DNA from: Trichosporon coremiiforme
Taxonomy: Eukaryota; Basidiomycota; Tremellomycetes; Trichosporonales; Trichosporonaceae
Direction: 5' to 3'
DNA length: 64,000 bases
NCBI GenBank assembly: GCA_039545355.1
Contig: BCJJ01000003.1
Span: 1,633,092-1,697,091, forward strand
In this document: one piece after another, positions 11,961 to 22,071 of the stretch
How the letters are laid out: every line of letters starts with the position of its first letter
Numbering within the stretch: the first letter of the stretch is position 1
Notes under the pieces: generated by a model
What the model was told of the DNA's origin: nothing
Seen by the model: only the letters and a program-made list of their open reading frames with translations
Databases searched by the model: none
Program-made: the position numbers and the translations under genes

Positions 11961-14900
11961 ATGGCCGATCTGCTGGAGACGCCGTCCAGGCTATTGAAAC
12001 GTGTCCAGCAATACGAAGATATGGATCTGCCCTCGCTCCCTAGCATCAGCCGCGACGTTGAATGCGATCAAACCACCGAGTATCCGGATCCCGATGACAG
12101 TGTGACGTCTGGCAACGAGGTAATTTTGACAGGTAGTTGAAACGAAGCTGACAGAAAGGAGTGGTCCACCCCACAGGTGGGCCGCCCATTCCCCTCGCCA
12201 CCATTCCCCTCGCCACCCGTTAGACTCAATGCCGACGGTCCAGAGCCAGGCTCCTTCGCGCGCAAGCCGAGTCCCCTGGCCTCGAACGATTCGTTCTCGG
12301 ATTTTCACTCGTCTCCTCAGCGGCAGCTAAGCGACGAGGAGCCGTCCCTCCTGGCAGATCTGTCTAAATCATGGAATATACCCAGCAAGTCTTCCGTGCC
12401 CGCCGCCAACGACTCAGATTTCTGGGATGATAGCCTCGCTTCTCGAAGACTGCCGGCTACCAACGCAGATGCGGACCATGGTTCTGGCACAGACTTGTCG
12501 CTTCACGAGACCACAGCCGATTCTTCATCCACTTCAGTGATGGACACACCTCTACCTCGTCATTACCAGCGTCGGCCAGTCGGCCAGACTCAACCAGCTG
12601 TGACCGGACCGGGGCCAGGGCCCGAGAATCGTATCCCGAGTCTCACTCGTAGTGAAGTATCGGGCACAGACCAGGAAGCAACAACGCCAGACGGCCTCGA
12701 TCGAATCCTCGAGACCACATCCATTCCTACATTCGACCCTACAGAGGCTAGTGTTCGTTCGGTCGACGGTGCCGAGTTCAGTGATCATGACCAGACGCAA
12801 CAGTCTGAAGAGGCGCATCACAAACTGATCTCCGCTTCCAGCCAAACCGTCACTCCAGCCGTAATGCGCTTTATGGACACTCCCGACACTGCCGTGCGTG
12901 CGGCTGCGACACCCTTCGGGGTAGGAGCTGCGCTTCGGGACGTGACGCGTCGCCATGCGAACACCGCCGGGGTTCCCAACACTCCGTTCACACCATCGGT
13001 CGACTACAACAAGACGCCTCGCGCGGCTCTGGATGATGCAGAGCGCCGTAAGAATCACGTGTTGTCTGTTCTGGCTTCTTCGACTCTACCGGCTCGAGTC
13101 AAGCGATTCACCCCCCACCCTCGCCGCCGTCTATCCGTGGATACCGGGTCCGAGCTGATCGCGGGCGAAACCTCATTCTTGAGCAAACCCGGAGATGAGA
13201 GCCGGTCAGTTAATGAATCCTTCATTTCCGTGGCGTCCTCTCAAGACCTGACGCCCGATCGTCGGGGCTCCAGAGCCTTCAACCAACGAGTCAATACGTC
13301 TGTTCCCAACATCCTCTACTCCGGTGCCGTTGCTGCAAGTCCCGGTGTGTCCCACTTAGACAACCGGCCAGACACCGTCAAGATCCAAAAGCATCTCAAC
13401 ATGATGAATCAGCAATTGCTGGATAACAATGCCGACCTCGCGAGGGAAGCAGAGGAGTGGAGAAGCGAATGTACACGCCTAATCGGCATCATGCGCGAGG
13501 CCGGCATTCAGATCGACGATGATGGCAACATTATCGGCGAACTACCAAAGTCCTGTGGAGATGGTGACAGCCTAGACCACTCCTCAGCTGCAGGTTCGAG
13601 CCGGCGAGACACCGGGAAGGCTGCAACTGGACATCCCCACATTCGCAGATCTCAAATGGTGGTGGTGGAGGAGGACGAGGAGAATACGGCAAGTTTGCGG
13701 AGTGAGGGACTGGGACAGGGTGACTCGTCGGCCCTGAGACGTGAACTGGAGGAATCACGCAGAGCTCACGACGCTCTCAAAGCGGAGTTCGCTCAGAAGA
13801 CGAAGGACCATACCTTGCAGTTCACAGAAATCTGCACCGAGTTTGAAGCGCAGGTTCGACAACTCGAAGTTCAGGTTCACCGACTGACCGACGAGCTTGA
13901 AACGGCGAAGGCTTCGACTTTATCGGCGGGGGATCATGAGGCTGAGATGGCCGCACAGCGAGCGCGGATTACGCACCTGGAGGCGGAATTGACAAACTCC
14001 ACGAGTGAAATCGCTCTTCTGAGGGCCGAGACCAAAGAACGCACTCGCGAGTTTCAAGAAACGAAACACCGTGCGTCCGAGCTCCAGGAGCGCTTGTCGG
14101 CACTCGACCGTGCCAGTTGTGCTGCAAGCCATGCATTGCAGGAGTCAGAAAAGGCATGTGCAACAGCGAGCACGGAGCGAGAGTCGGCTGTCAAGGAGGT
14201 TGAAGAGACACGCCGCCTCCTTGAGGACATGAAACGAGTGGTGGCCACCAACCAGGCTATCATGGAGGAGCAGCGACTGTCACTAAACAACCTGGAGGAT
14301 CTCGCGGGCCAAGAGCACAAAGATCTCGAAGAAACGCAAGCACGGCTCCGGGACGCGCGACGAGAGCTCAGCGATGCACACTCCCAACTGTCGGACAAGG
14401 ACCAGGAGATCGAAAACCTCCGCGCTCAGGTCGACACGGCAAACGTTGAGAAGAGCGCCTGCCTTGAGGTCACGGATGTAGTAGAGGTGGAGAACAGCAT
14501 CCTCAGGGCTCTGGAGGATCGACTGGAAACGGCACACAAGGAGATTGGCCGCTTGAAGCACGAAGCTCGAAGCACACCAATCCACCAGTCCACACTCGAG
14601 GCTCGTGACGCCCGTATCTCCGCTCTGGAGACGGAAAAGCTGGTGTTGATGGAACGTCTGAAAGCCCATGAGGTTTCCAGCCCCGCTCGCTGGTCAAGTT
14701 CCATGATGACATCCACTCCTCTCCCGAAGACCGTGTCTTCATTGAAGTACCCGAGTACACCAGGACCACTCAAGGATGTGAGAATCGTGGATGGTTAGAT
14801 GAAGAAGTCATGCTGACAAACTGCAGATCTCCTGGCTCCAGACGACGATCGGCGACTCCAACGAAAGCATCCTGCGGGCGCAACTCGACCATTTGCATCA

Positions 14901-16359
14901 CGAGCTCGACCTTGCAAACTCCCAACTGGATCGCAATTTTGCCCGTCTCGAAGAAGCCGGCTTCAGCGCAGTTGAACTTGCGGAGAAGCTTGCTGCCGCG
15001 AACTCCAAGATCGCTGTACTCGAGGAAGAGCTCGCGCTCCTGGCTCGAGAGAGAATGACCACCAGCGCGGAAGCCAGCGCTGGTCAAGACAGAAACGAGC
15101 GTTTGGAGAATGCGCTGGAGACAGTTCGCGAACAGATGGCCGTTTTGAAGGATGACATGAGTCGCGAGAAGGAACGTCTGCAAGACGACAACCGGCGCCT
15201 CCGTGTCATGCTTGCGGACGTGCAGTCTAAAGCTGACGAGGAAATCGAGGCGTTGGGTATGGAGATTGCGCAAGTGCAACGCGAGTCCGAGGACCACGTC
15301 AATGAGTATCGAGAGCGCTTGCAAACTCTGCGCGACGAGAGAGACAGCGTCGATGTGGTAAGTGATGGCTGTCATTTCACAGACGTTGGTGAATGCTGAC
15401 AACGACAGAAATTGCGTGCTTTGAGAGGCACGGTCGAAACGCTACAGCACGATCTCCGTGACGCTCGCATCGAGGCCAGCGATGCCGGCCGACGTGAAGC
15501 CACGATGCAAGAGCAGGAAGCCAAGTTGGCAAGCCAGCAAACCACTATTCAGTCGGTGCAAAGGTCTCTGAGCGATGCCCGTCAAGCCGCTCAGGACCTA
15601 CAAGCTTTACTGGAAGCTCGGACGGAGGAGCTGGAGGCGTCGCAAAATCGTGTTCGGGCCCTTGACAGTGAGCGATCTAAGCTTGCTCGCGACCTACGTG
15701 AATTCACAGACGACTTGGACCATCATCGTCGGGAATCTGTAAAGTTTGGATTTGAACTTGCAGCCTTGCGCAACGCTCAAGATACAAGGGAAGCCGCATA
15801 TGCCGAACACGTCGCGAATCTGACCCACCAACTCTCTCGGATCCAAGAAGAATCGTCGGCAGCGAATGAGAAAGCCGAAGAAGCTCGGAATCGTCATACT
15901 CAGCTATCCCGAGAGCTCGCTACTCTCGAGTCGACATCTCGAGATGCGTCACTGGAACAACGACAAAAGTACAAAGTTCAAACCCGTCGCCTCGCTGCAC
16001 AGACTGAATATCTCAAGGCAAAGTACACCAGGGAGAATACGTTCCGCAATGCCCTGGCCTTACAGAAGAAGTTTCTCTTGCTCCTGGTTGGCGGCATGAG
16101 CCTGACGTGAGTTGCAATCAGGGCATCATAGCTGATCGCAGTGAACAAGCGACGCTGAAAGTCATTGCTTCGATGGGCTACGAGCGCTCAGCACCCGCGC
16201 GACCAAAACTGCGCCTGAAGACCGTCGCTATAGCAGTGCTATCAGTGGTCAGAGCAGGGTGCGTTTCGTCGTCTGGACATTTGCTAACTCCCCAGACGCA
16301 TTGCCAAGGAATGGCGAACAACTCGGGAGGTACGAGCCGTCGGAACCGCCCGGGGATGA
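11961..16359 (+). CDS. Spindle-pole/centrosomal coiled-coil protein with PACT domain (Pcp1/pericentrin-like)
   Basis: Six exons (11961-12119, 12177-14777, 14827-15357, 15409-16106, 16142-16258, 16296-16359) give about 1389 residues. Residues 1-450 are Ser/Thr/Pro-rich and disordered, with many TP and SP sites. From about 475 to 1290 the protein is almost continuous coiled coil (QLEVQVHRLTDELETAK, LRAQVDTANVEK and similar). The C-terminus has the signature of the PACT (pericentrin-AKAP450 targeting) domain: LKAKYTRENTFRNALALQKK, then FLLLLVGGMSLTEQ, then LRLKTVAIAVLSVVRAGRIAKEW. That domain becomes complete only when the last two small introns (35 and 37 nt) are removed. PACT proteins bind calmodulin and anchor gamma-tubulin complexes at the spindle pole body. 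I see no clear CM1 motif, so whether it is the Spc110/Pcp1 orthologue is inferred. It diverges from FZO1. Confidence 0.82.
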
Positions 16360-16746
16360 GGGGTTGTGTGAAGTAGTTGTTATGTTTTGACACTGTGCCA
16401 TGTATTCATTTGTATGATAAGCATCATAACGGTTTTTCACAGGTTGCGTGAGCCTGCGTCGAGGGCTTTAGACGTGCGATGCCAATGAGGAAGAGGTGCA
16501 TGAAGGTTACCCAGATTTTAAAGCAGCATAGACAGTGCCAAACAACACCTTCAACTATCACGTTCATGCTAAAATACCTGAATACAAATGCTGTAAATAT
16601 TGTGTATAGCACCCGTCGAAGGGACTAAAGATCGACGCGTCACACGTCATATCGATCGTGCGTGCCCTACAGCCTTGTTACAACACCAAGCTGTTTCATC
16701 CCATTTACTGTTCAAATCACTCGTTCTACCCTCTCGCACTCTCGCC
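16360..16746. promoter_or_regulatory. Intergenic: 3' region of PACT gene and promoter of acidic protein
   Basis: This 387-bp AT-richer gap contains no supported gene. A TGTAAATA octamer, the core bound by Puf3-type proteins in yeasts, occurs near 16590 on the plus strand; it may be in the leader of the next gene or by chance. Pyrimidine-rich sequence precedes the ATG at 16747. Confidence 0.3.
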
Positions 16747-19700
16747 ATGGCCAGCCATGGTCCGGCGCTCCCGCGCAGACGGCCAGAGCCGGGTGCCTAC
16801 GACCTTTTCCCTCAAGAATCCGTCAGCACATGGCTAGATGGCCTGCAAGCGAAGATTCGAGCTGGGCTGAGTGGCGAGGAGCCTCTAAGCCCGGTCCGCC
16901 CCATGTCGCCGTTACGCGCGCGCTCCCCGGGGGCGATCGACCACCAGGACAGAGAGACGGCTACTGGTGAACGGCTCGAGACGTATAGCAACAGCGGCGA
17001 GGCGATGTCGCAACACACTGCAATGACTCCAATTGCCGACGCGCAGACGTCTGCCCTCGACTTCGGCCCGCCAACATGCTTAGGTGAGCCTTTCATAGGA
17101 CGTTTCGCTCACTGGGCAGTAGAGTCGGGCGGCGGCAGCTGTTCCGAAGCGGCAAGCGATGTCACGGCAACGGATGAAGAAGATGCAACGGGCTATAACT
17201 TCCCCACTGGAGCAGCTTCACATTCGCATGTCATTGAGCTCGGGGATTCCGATGAGGACGATGAAGAAGAAGCGTCAAGCTGCAGTGACATGCAAGGACC
17301 GGAACGCACACGGCATCGCTCATCAGAGAATAAAACCTCTGTTCCCTGTCAGCTGCTTCATCACCAATCCAACAGCGAGCACGACCTCGGAACACCGGAC
17401 GTCCATGACTTCGACGTCATGGTGGATGATGACTCCTCTGCTCCCCAGCGGGAAGATTCAGAAGAGGAGACGGGTAGTACAGGGGACTCGTCTGAGGCTT
17501 TTGAGACAGAGGAAGAGGCTGAGAACGATGAACTAGACACGGACGACGAAGGAGACAGCGAGGGAGGAGGGTCCGAGGAGGAAGAAGTTCTACCTCACGG
17601 ATCCGAAACGCAACCCATCGACCTCCTAGATAGTGACGAGGACGAGGAACTCGTCGGCAGCGACTCTGGGACGGATTCACACTCCGATGGCGGCGATGAG
17701 AACCCATACCCTACGCCACCGTTCAACGACCCCGAACTGGGTACAGCCGCAGAGTCATCGACCTCTGAGCTTCCACCAACAAGCCCCCTGGCACCCGATC
17801 CTTCATACTATTCCCAGGTGCCCGACCAGCATCAATGGGGTCATCCTGATGTCTTCGCAGAGCCGCCACCAGCTGCGGTGTTAGGTGCGGTCCTACACGA
17901 TCTATCTCAGAACGTGCTGCAAGAACCTCTAACGGACACCTTCGTTCATGGGTTTCCCAGTCATCAGCAAGCTACGCCCATCGACCCCGAGCTGTTGGAG
18001 GTTCATTCGCAGCAGACCGGCTCAGTTTCGAGGGTCTTCTCGGAATTGCCGACCGTGCGCAACTTGCAGGCATACGTTCTGGATGGGGCCGACGAGCAAG
18101 CTTCTGGCGACCATTTTCACCTCAACGTCGACTTTCGCGCCTCGCAAGACCTACGGGTATCGCCGTTCTCAGATGCGGAGGCTGTTCATTCTTACTCTGA
18201 ACAGTATCACTCCTGTCGCCAAATCGGTGGTGTTCCGTTTGAGTTCGGACCAGAGAACGTGGACGGACTGGAGGGTTCGTCCACGTCGCCGTACCCACCT
18301 CCCGAGGTGGAGGTTGAAGAGGTGCACGCGGGCCGGGAGGCTGTGGTGACGAGTTTGGTTTCGGACGAGTCCAGGGAATCTGGTACTCCGCGTGTCTGCG
18401 ATCAGCTACAACCTCCTCTTTCTCTCGCCGTTCAAAACGAGATTGGACCCTCCCCACCCCCCGCCACAGCCACGTGTGATCTGAACGTCGATATGCTACG
18501 GGGTTACCAACAGCCTCGAGAGCAATGTCCCACTGGAGGTGGCATCGATGACCACGTGGCTGTCGATGAAAAGCAGTGTCATCAAGAAGAGACTGACGGA
18601 CCTGGCGAGGGAGACCAACTATCCGAAGACGTCGGGTCTGACGGATCGTTGTCGGCGGATGATCCCTCTGGCCCTGGGCAGCAACAGGTCGAGGCTGCCA
18701 GGACGATTGGCACTTCTGATCGAACGCCAGTGGGGGATTCTGAGATCGTGCCCGACGAAAGTGACCCCGATGTAGACAGCACGCAAAACGGTGAAGATAA
18801 TTCCATCGTTGACAGCACCCAAGACGGTGTGGAAGAGCCGGGACAGGCTGAGAGTGATGATTCCGCACGGGCAAGTTACGACTCTACTCCAACGCCTGAG
18901 CTTACCGTATACGTTGGAGAAGGTAAGGCGCCAGGTAAGCGTCTCGCTGACATGCAAGCAACGCCTCAGAATGAGCCACCGCAATTGAACCAGAAAGCGC
19001 CAGGCGGACGGAGGACGGACCGGACAGCGATCCAAACAGACCTGCATACACAAAATGTTGACCCGCAGACGAGTCTTCTGTCTGAGTCCGATGACGAGGT
19101 CTCTTCCAAAGAAGAGCCCCCGCGTAACCTCAGGCAGGCCGAAAGTGCGGATGCGTCCTGGACAGACGTTGTGGTCGATGAAGAAGTCCCAGAAGGGGCT
19201 AACTCGCTCGAGCCTCTTTCGGTAATCGCCAATGATCATACGTGTGATGGAGAGAGCAAGGCCCACCCCGGCTGTCTCCAACCTGGAGCGGCCCTTGCGT
19301 CCAGTGCCTCACAGAAGCACGATCAATCTCCTGAAATCCAACTCCGTGCAACCCCAGATCATTTGCGTAACCCGCTCCGCGTCGATGTTGTTGAGGAGAT
19401 CGATGAGCCCCCCAATGATCAACCTGTGGTCAATGCAATAGACCATGACGGCATCGACGAACTCCACAAACAGCATACTCCCACTACTCTACCACCCGAC
19501 AGACGTACGTTTGTCCCCGAAAACGACGTTGGAAGAGACCTTGAGACAAGAACGAGAACGAACGACGTCGACCGGACTTCCATACTTGCAAGTAACACAG
19601 AGGCTTCATCCCTCTTGGCTTCTGTCGTTAAACCGGACTCGCTACGGGAGAAATCTCCGCTTCGCAGTTCTGACGACCCTTTGACAATGCCCGTTTGCGG

Positions 19701-20937
19701 AGGACCGGGAGAGGGCGAGACCACCGCGGAACAGACGACAGCGCGTGAGATTGGATCATCGGAGAGCGCCCCGCCTGACACTCCGGAGTTCCACGAGAAG
19801 ACAGCGCCATCCGTTGGCCAACCCCGCGAGGCCACTCCTGAGTACCGCCCACTCCGCCATCTTCACGGACGAGGGAGAGTGGATCACACTCCTCCTCCCG
19901 TTCTGAGACTACCCCAGCACCCACAGCATCCGCCTGGTCGGCCTTCGCCGTCGGTTATCGAGCCACCCATGACGCGTTCAAACTGCGGTTATCGTAAACT
20001 CCAGCTTGCGGAGGGCGACTATAATGCCACGGTGCTCGTGCCGCAATGCACTTTGGGAGATGCGGAAAAGTTGGATGAGGAAGGCGCGACCCAGATGGGG
20101 CCACCTACGCCAGCGGAAGAACGCTGGGCTCAAAACAACATGCCTCCGGTGCGGCAACTCCACCCTGCCCTGCACTCCAAGCTGTCTCGAATTACCGGTC
20201 CCACGATGCTGCAGTCATATTCGACAGACATGTCTCCTATTCGTGATCGTACGAGCTCTGCTGATTCTGAGCACTGGCATGTGTTCATATTGGAGGCCGG
20301 GGAAGGATCCATCGAGTACGACCGTTCAGCAAGGCGCCTGTCTGCCCGTCCCTCAGTGTTTAGGACACCAGAGCCGAACCGCGACCCGGGAGCTGGCCCT
20401 TTTTCGACCCCTACCAGTAGACGGAAGCGGTCCCTTTCAGCAGTCACTGAGGTTGTCGCACACATGCCAACCGGCAGGAAGTCGGCTCAGTCAACGCACC
20501 CTGTCGAAACATCGACGTCCCCTCTTCGTCGCTCATCACGGTTGCGAGGCGCTAGTCAAGTCCCATCGGAGACTTCGGAGGCTCCAGAGCCATCTCAAGG
20601 TGCCTCTACCCTTGACTCTAGGCGCGTAACTCGAGCCATGGCGGCGCTGGAGACATCGAGCACCGCCGCGAGTAAGGACCCAACGTCTGCTGCGGACGAT
20701 GGGAACGATACCTCCGCAGGAGGGTCTGACGCCCAGATCCTGAAGTCGCCCAGTGACTCTCACAGCTTGTCTAATGCTCCATCCCCGGCTGTCAGTACCC
20801 GACAGCGCAAGCGGAAACTGGGCGCTACGGCGGACGGTGATCAAGATGACGATGTCCGGGATAGCACGGATAGAGAGCACCGGGAGGCACCGAAACGCGG
20901 GTTTGGCTGGTCTCTTCGTCAATGGTTCAGCCGATGA
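16747..20937 (+). CDS. Large acidic disordered protein with SUMO-interacting-like motifs, intronless
   Basis: This single exon encodes 1396 residues; the start is chosen at the ATG in GCCATGG at 16747. No catalytic domain is recognisable. The N-terminus (YDLFPQESVSTWLDGLQAKI) and C-terminus (GFGWSLRQWFSR) look structured and may be conserved anchors. Between them the chain is very rich in Asp, Glu, Ser, Thr and Pro. Hydrophobic triplets followed by acidic runs match the SUMO-interacting consensus: HVIELGDSDEDDEEE near residue 160, FDVMVDDDS near 220, PIDLLDSDEDEELV near 290 and DVVVDEEV near 815. A short internal duplication (VDSTQNGED / VDSTQDGVEE) lies near 678-700. Basic patches with SPLRRSSRLRG and KRKLG near the end could be nuclear localisation signals. 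A nuclear SUMO-binding scaffold role is inference. The lack of introns is unusual beside its intron-rich neighbours. Confidence 0.75.
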   Translation: MASHGPALPRRRPEPGAYDLFPQESVSTWLDGLQAKIRAGLSGEEPLSPVRPMSPLRARSPGAIDHQDRETATGERLETYSNSGEAMSQHTAMTPIADAQTSALDFGPPTCLGEPFIGRFAHWAVESGGGSCSEAASDVTATDEEDATGYNFPTGAASHSHVIELGDSDEDDEEEASSCSDMQGPERTRHRSSENKTSVPCQLLHHQSNSEHDLGTPDVHDFDVMVDDDSSAPQREDSEEETGSTGDSSEAFETEEEAENDELDTDDEGDSEGGGSEEEEVLPHGSETQPIDLLDSDEDEELVGSDSGTDSHSDGGDENPYPTPPFNDPELGTAAESSTSELPPTSPLAPDPSYYSQVPDQHQWGHPDVFAEPPPAAVLGAVLHDLSQNVLQEPLTDTFVHGFPSHQQATPIDPELLEVHSQQTGSVSRVFSELPTVRNLQAYVLDGADEQASGDHFHLNVDFRASQDLRVSPFSDAEAVHSYSEQYHSCRQIGGVPFEFGPENVDGLEGSSTSPYPPPEVEVEEVHAGREAVVTSLVSDESRESGTPRVCDQLQPPLSLAVQNEIGPSPPPATATCDLNVDMLRGYQQPREQCPTGGGIDDHVAVDEKQCHQEETDGPGEGDQLSEDVGSDGSLSADDPSGPGQQQVEAARTIGTSDRTPVGDSEIVPDESDPDVDSTQNGEDNSIVDSTQDGVEEPGQAESDDSARASYDSTPTPELTVYVGEGKAPGKRLADMQATPQNEPPQLNQKAPGGRRTDRTAIQTDLHTQNVDPQTSLLSESDDEVSSKEEPPRNLRQAESADASWTDVVVDEEVPEGANSLEPLSVIANDHTCDGESKAHPGCLQPGAALASSASQKHDQSPEIQLRATPDHLRNPLRVDVVEEIDEPPNDQPVVNAIDHDGIDELHKQHTPTTLPPDRRTFVPENDVGRDLETRTRTNDVDRTSILASNTEASSLLASVVKPDSLREKSPLRSSDDPLTMPVCGGPGEGETTAEQTTAREIGSSESAPPDTPEFHEKTAPSVGQPREATPEYRPLRHLHGRGRVDHTPPPVLRLPQHPQHPPGRPSPSVIEPPMTRSNCGYRKLQLAEGDYNATVLVPQCTLGDAEKLDEEGATQMGPPTPAEERWAQNNMPPVRQLHPALHSKLSRITGPTMLQSYSTDMSPIRDRTSSADSEHWHVFILEAGEGSIEYDRSARRLSARPSVFRTPEPNRDPGAGPFSTPTSRRKRSLSAVTEVVAHMPTGRKSAQSTHPVETSTSPLRRSSRLRGASQVPSETSEAPEPSQGASTLDSRRVTRAMAALETSSTAASKDPTSAADDGNDTSAGGSDAQILKSPSDSHSLSNAPSPAVSTRQRKRKLGATADGDQDDDVRDSTDREHREAPKRGFGWSLRQWFSR

Positions 20938-21269
20938 CGCGTCACTCCCACCCCATGTAGCTACTTCATAGTTTATTCGATGTTTGGGTGTGTGCCTGTG
21001 TTGTCGTATGATTTTGTTGTGCCCTTGATATGCATGCCTATACTCACACTACTCCAGTTCACCATGAACAAGCGCTGATTCCGGCCAACTTCTTCAACTC
21101 CATCGGCCTCTTACGTGTGACCACGTGATAATCAAACTGGCTACCTGTGGTGGGCAACGGTTACAGACTAGCCGACGCCACCCTCTGAAGGAGCGGCGTC
21201 TCACCTCACCCTTCTCTCTTTCGCCTTTCCAACCACAACGTTTAGCAGAAAAAGAACAAGGCCGTGACG
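20938..21269. promoter_or_regulatory. Promoter of the glutathione transferase gene; CACGTG box
   Basis: This 332-bp gap between two plus-strand genes contains a CACGTG box (21122-21127, sequence GACCACGTGATA) about 145 bp before the start codon, followed by a pyrimidine-rich leader. No gene is seen. Confidence 0.4.
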
Positions 21270-22071
21270 ATGTCTCGACCAGTCATTCACTACTTCATCA
21301 TGCCCAGTACCCGTTCGGATAGGCTCTTCTGGGTATTGGAGGTGGGCCCGACACTGGCTTTGGCCATGGCTGATAGACACAGGAGCTGGGCAGACCTTAC
21401 GACGTCGCACCTTATGCAGCCGCGAAAGGGAGACTTCCCCAGAAGATAACCCCTCTGGGTAAGGTATGTAGGCAGTTGGCTTGACAACTTCTCATCGCAG
21501 TCTCCTGTGTTGGAAATGGATGGCAAGATGTACAGCGAAAGCGGGGCCATCGTCCTCGGGCTCCTTGCCTCAGAACATGTCCCGGGCTTGGAGCAGCGGC
21601 CCTCACCTCGGTCCATCTTTTGGTCGCACTTCTCTGAGGGCACAATGATGTTGCATCTTCAGCCCGCTCGTGTGCTCGGTATTTACGCGGATGTCATCAG
21701 CAAGCGATTGTCCCCTGAAGCAGCCGAAGGCGCAAGGGCCCTCAACGACATGTTTCGTAGCAAATGGGCCGACCCCAACATTCAGCTTCAACTGGACACA
21801 GTTGAAGAGTATTTGAAAGACAACGATCACTTCACGGGCACCGAAGAAATCGGCCTAGGCGATGTAAGTACACTCCTTGATTGTCTCCTGACCACAGATA
21901 ATGATGCTTTTCCCCATCTCGGCGGCGTTGGACGGCTTCCGCAAGGGCGAGTTCAGCATAGGACCAAGCACCCGACGATGGGTGGACGCGATGCGTCGTC
22001 GACCGGCTCATATTCGAGCAATGCAGCGCCAAAGAGAGGAGGAGGCGGCAGTTTCGGCTGCCAAGTTGTAA
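21270..22071 (+). CDS. Glutathione S-transferase, Gtt1-like
   Basis: Four exons (21270-21341, 21383-21463, 21501-21863, 21898-22071) give 229 residues. The thioredoxin-like N-terminal domain reads IHYFIMPSTRSDRLFWVLEE, LGRPYDV, then ITPLGKSPVLEMDGKMYSES with the GSH-binding cis-Pro (SPV) and E-S pair. The all-helical C-terminal domain follows and includes YLKDNDHFTGTEEIGLGDIM with the N-capping Asp, and the protein ends REEEAAVSAAKL. This pattern resembles yeast Gtt1 and related membrane-associated fungal GSTs that conjugate glutathione to electrophiles. Without removal of the 34-nt last intron the frame is lost. Its terminator side faces a 3.2-kb gene-free stretch. Confidence 0.88.

Noticed and set aside
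18122..19281. Minus-strand frames of 220-250 codons opposite the acidic SIM-motif protein
   Set aside because: Basic, His/Arg/Pro-rich translations are what acidic Asp/Glu/Ser codons give on the other strand; not genes.
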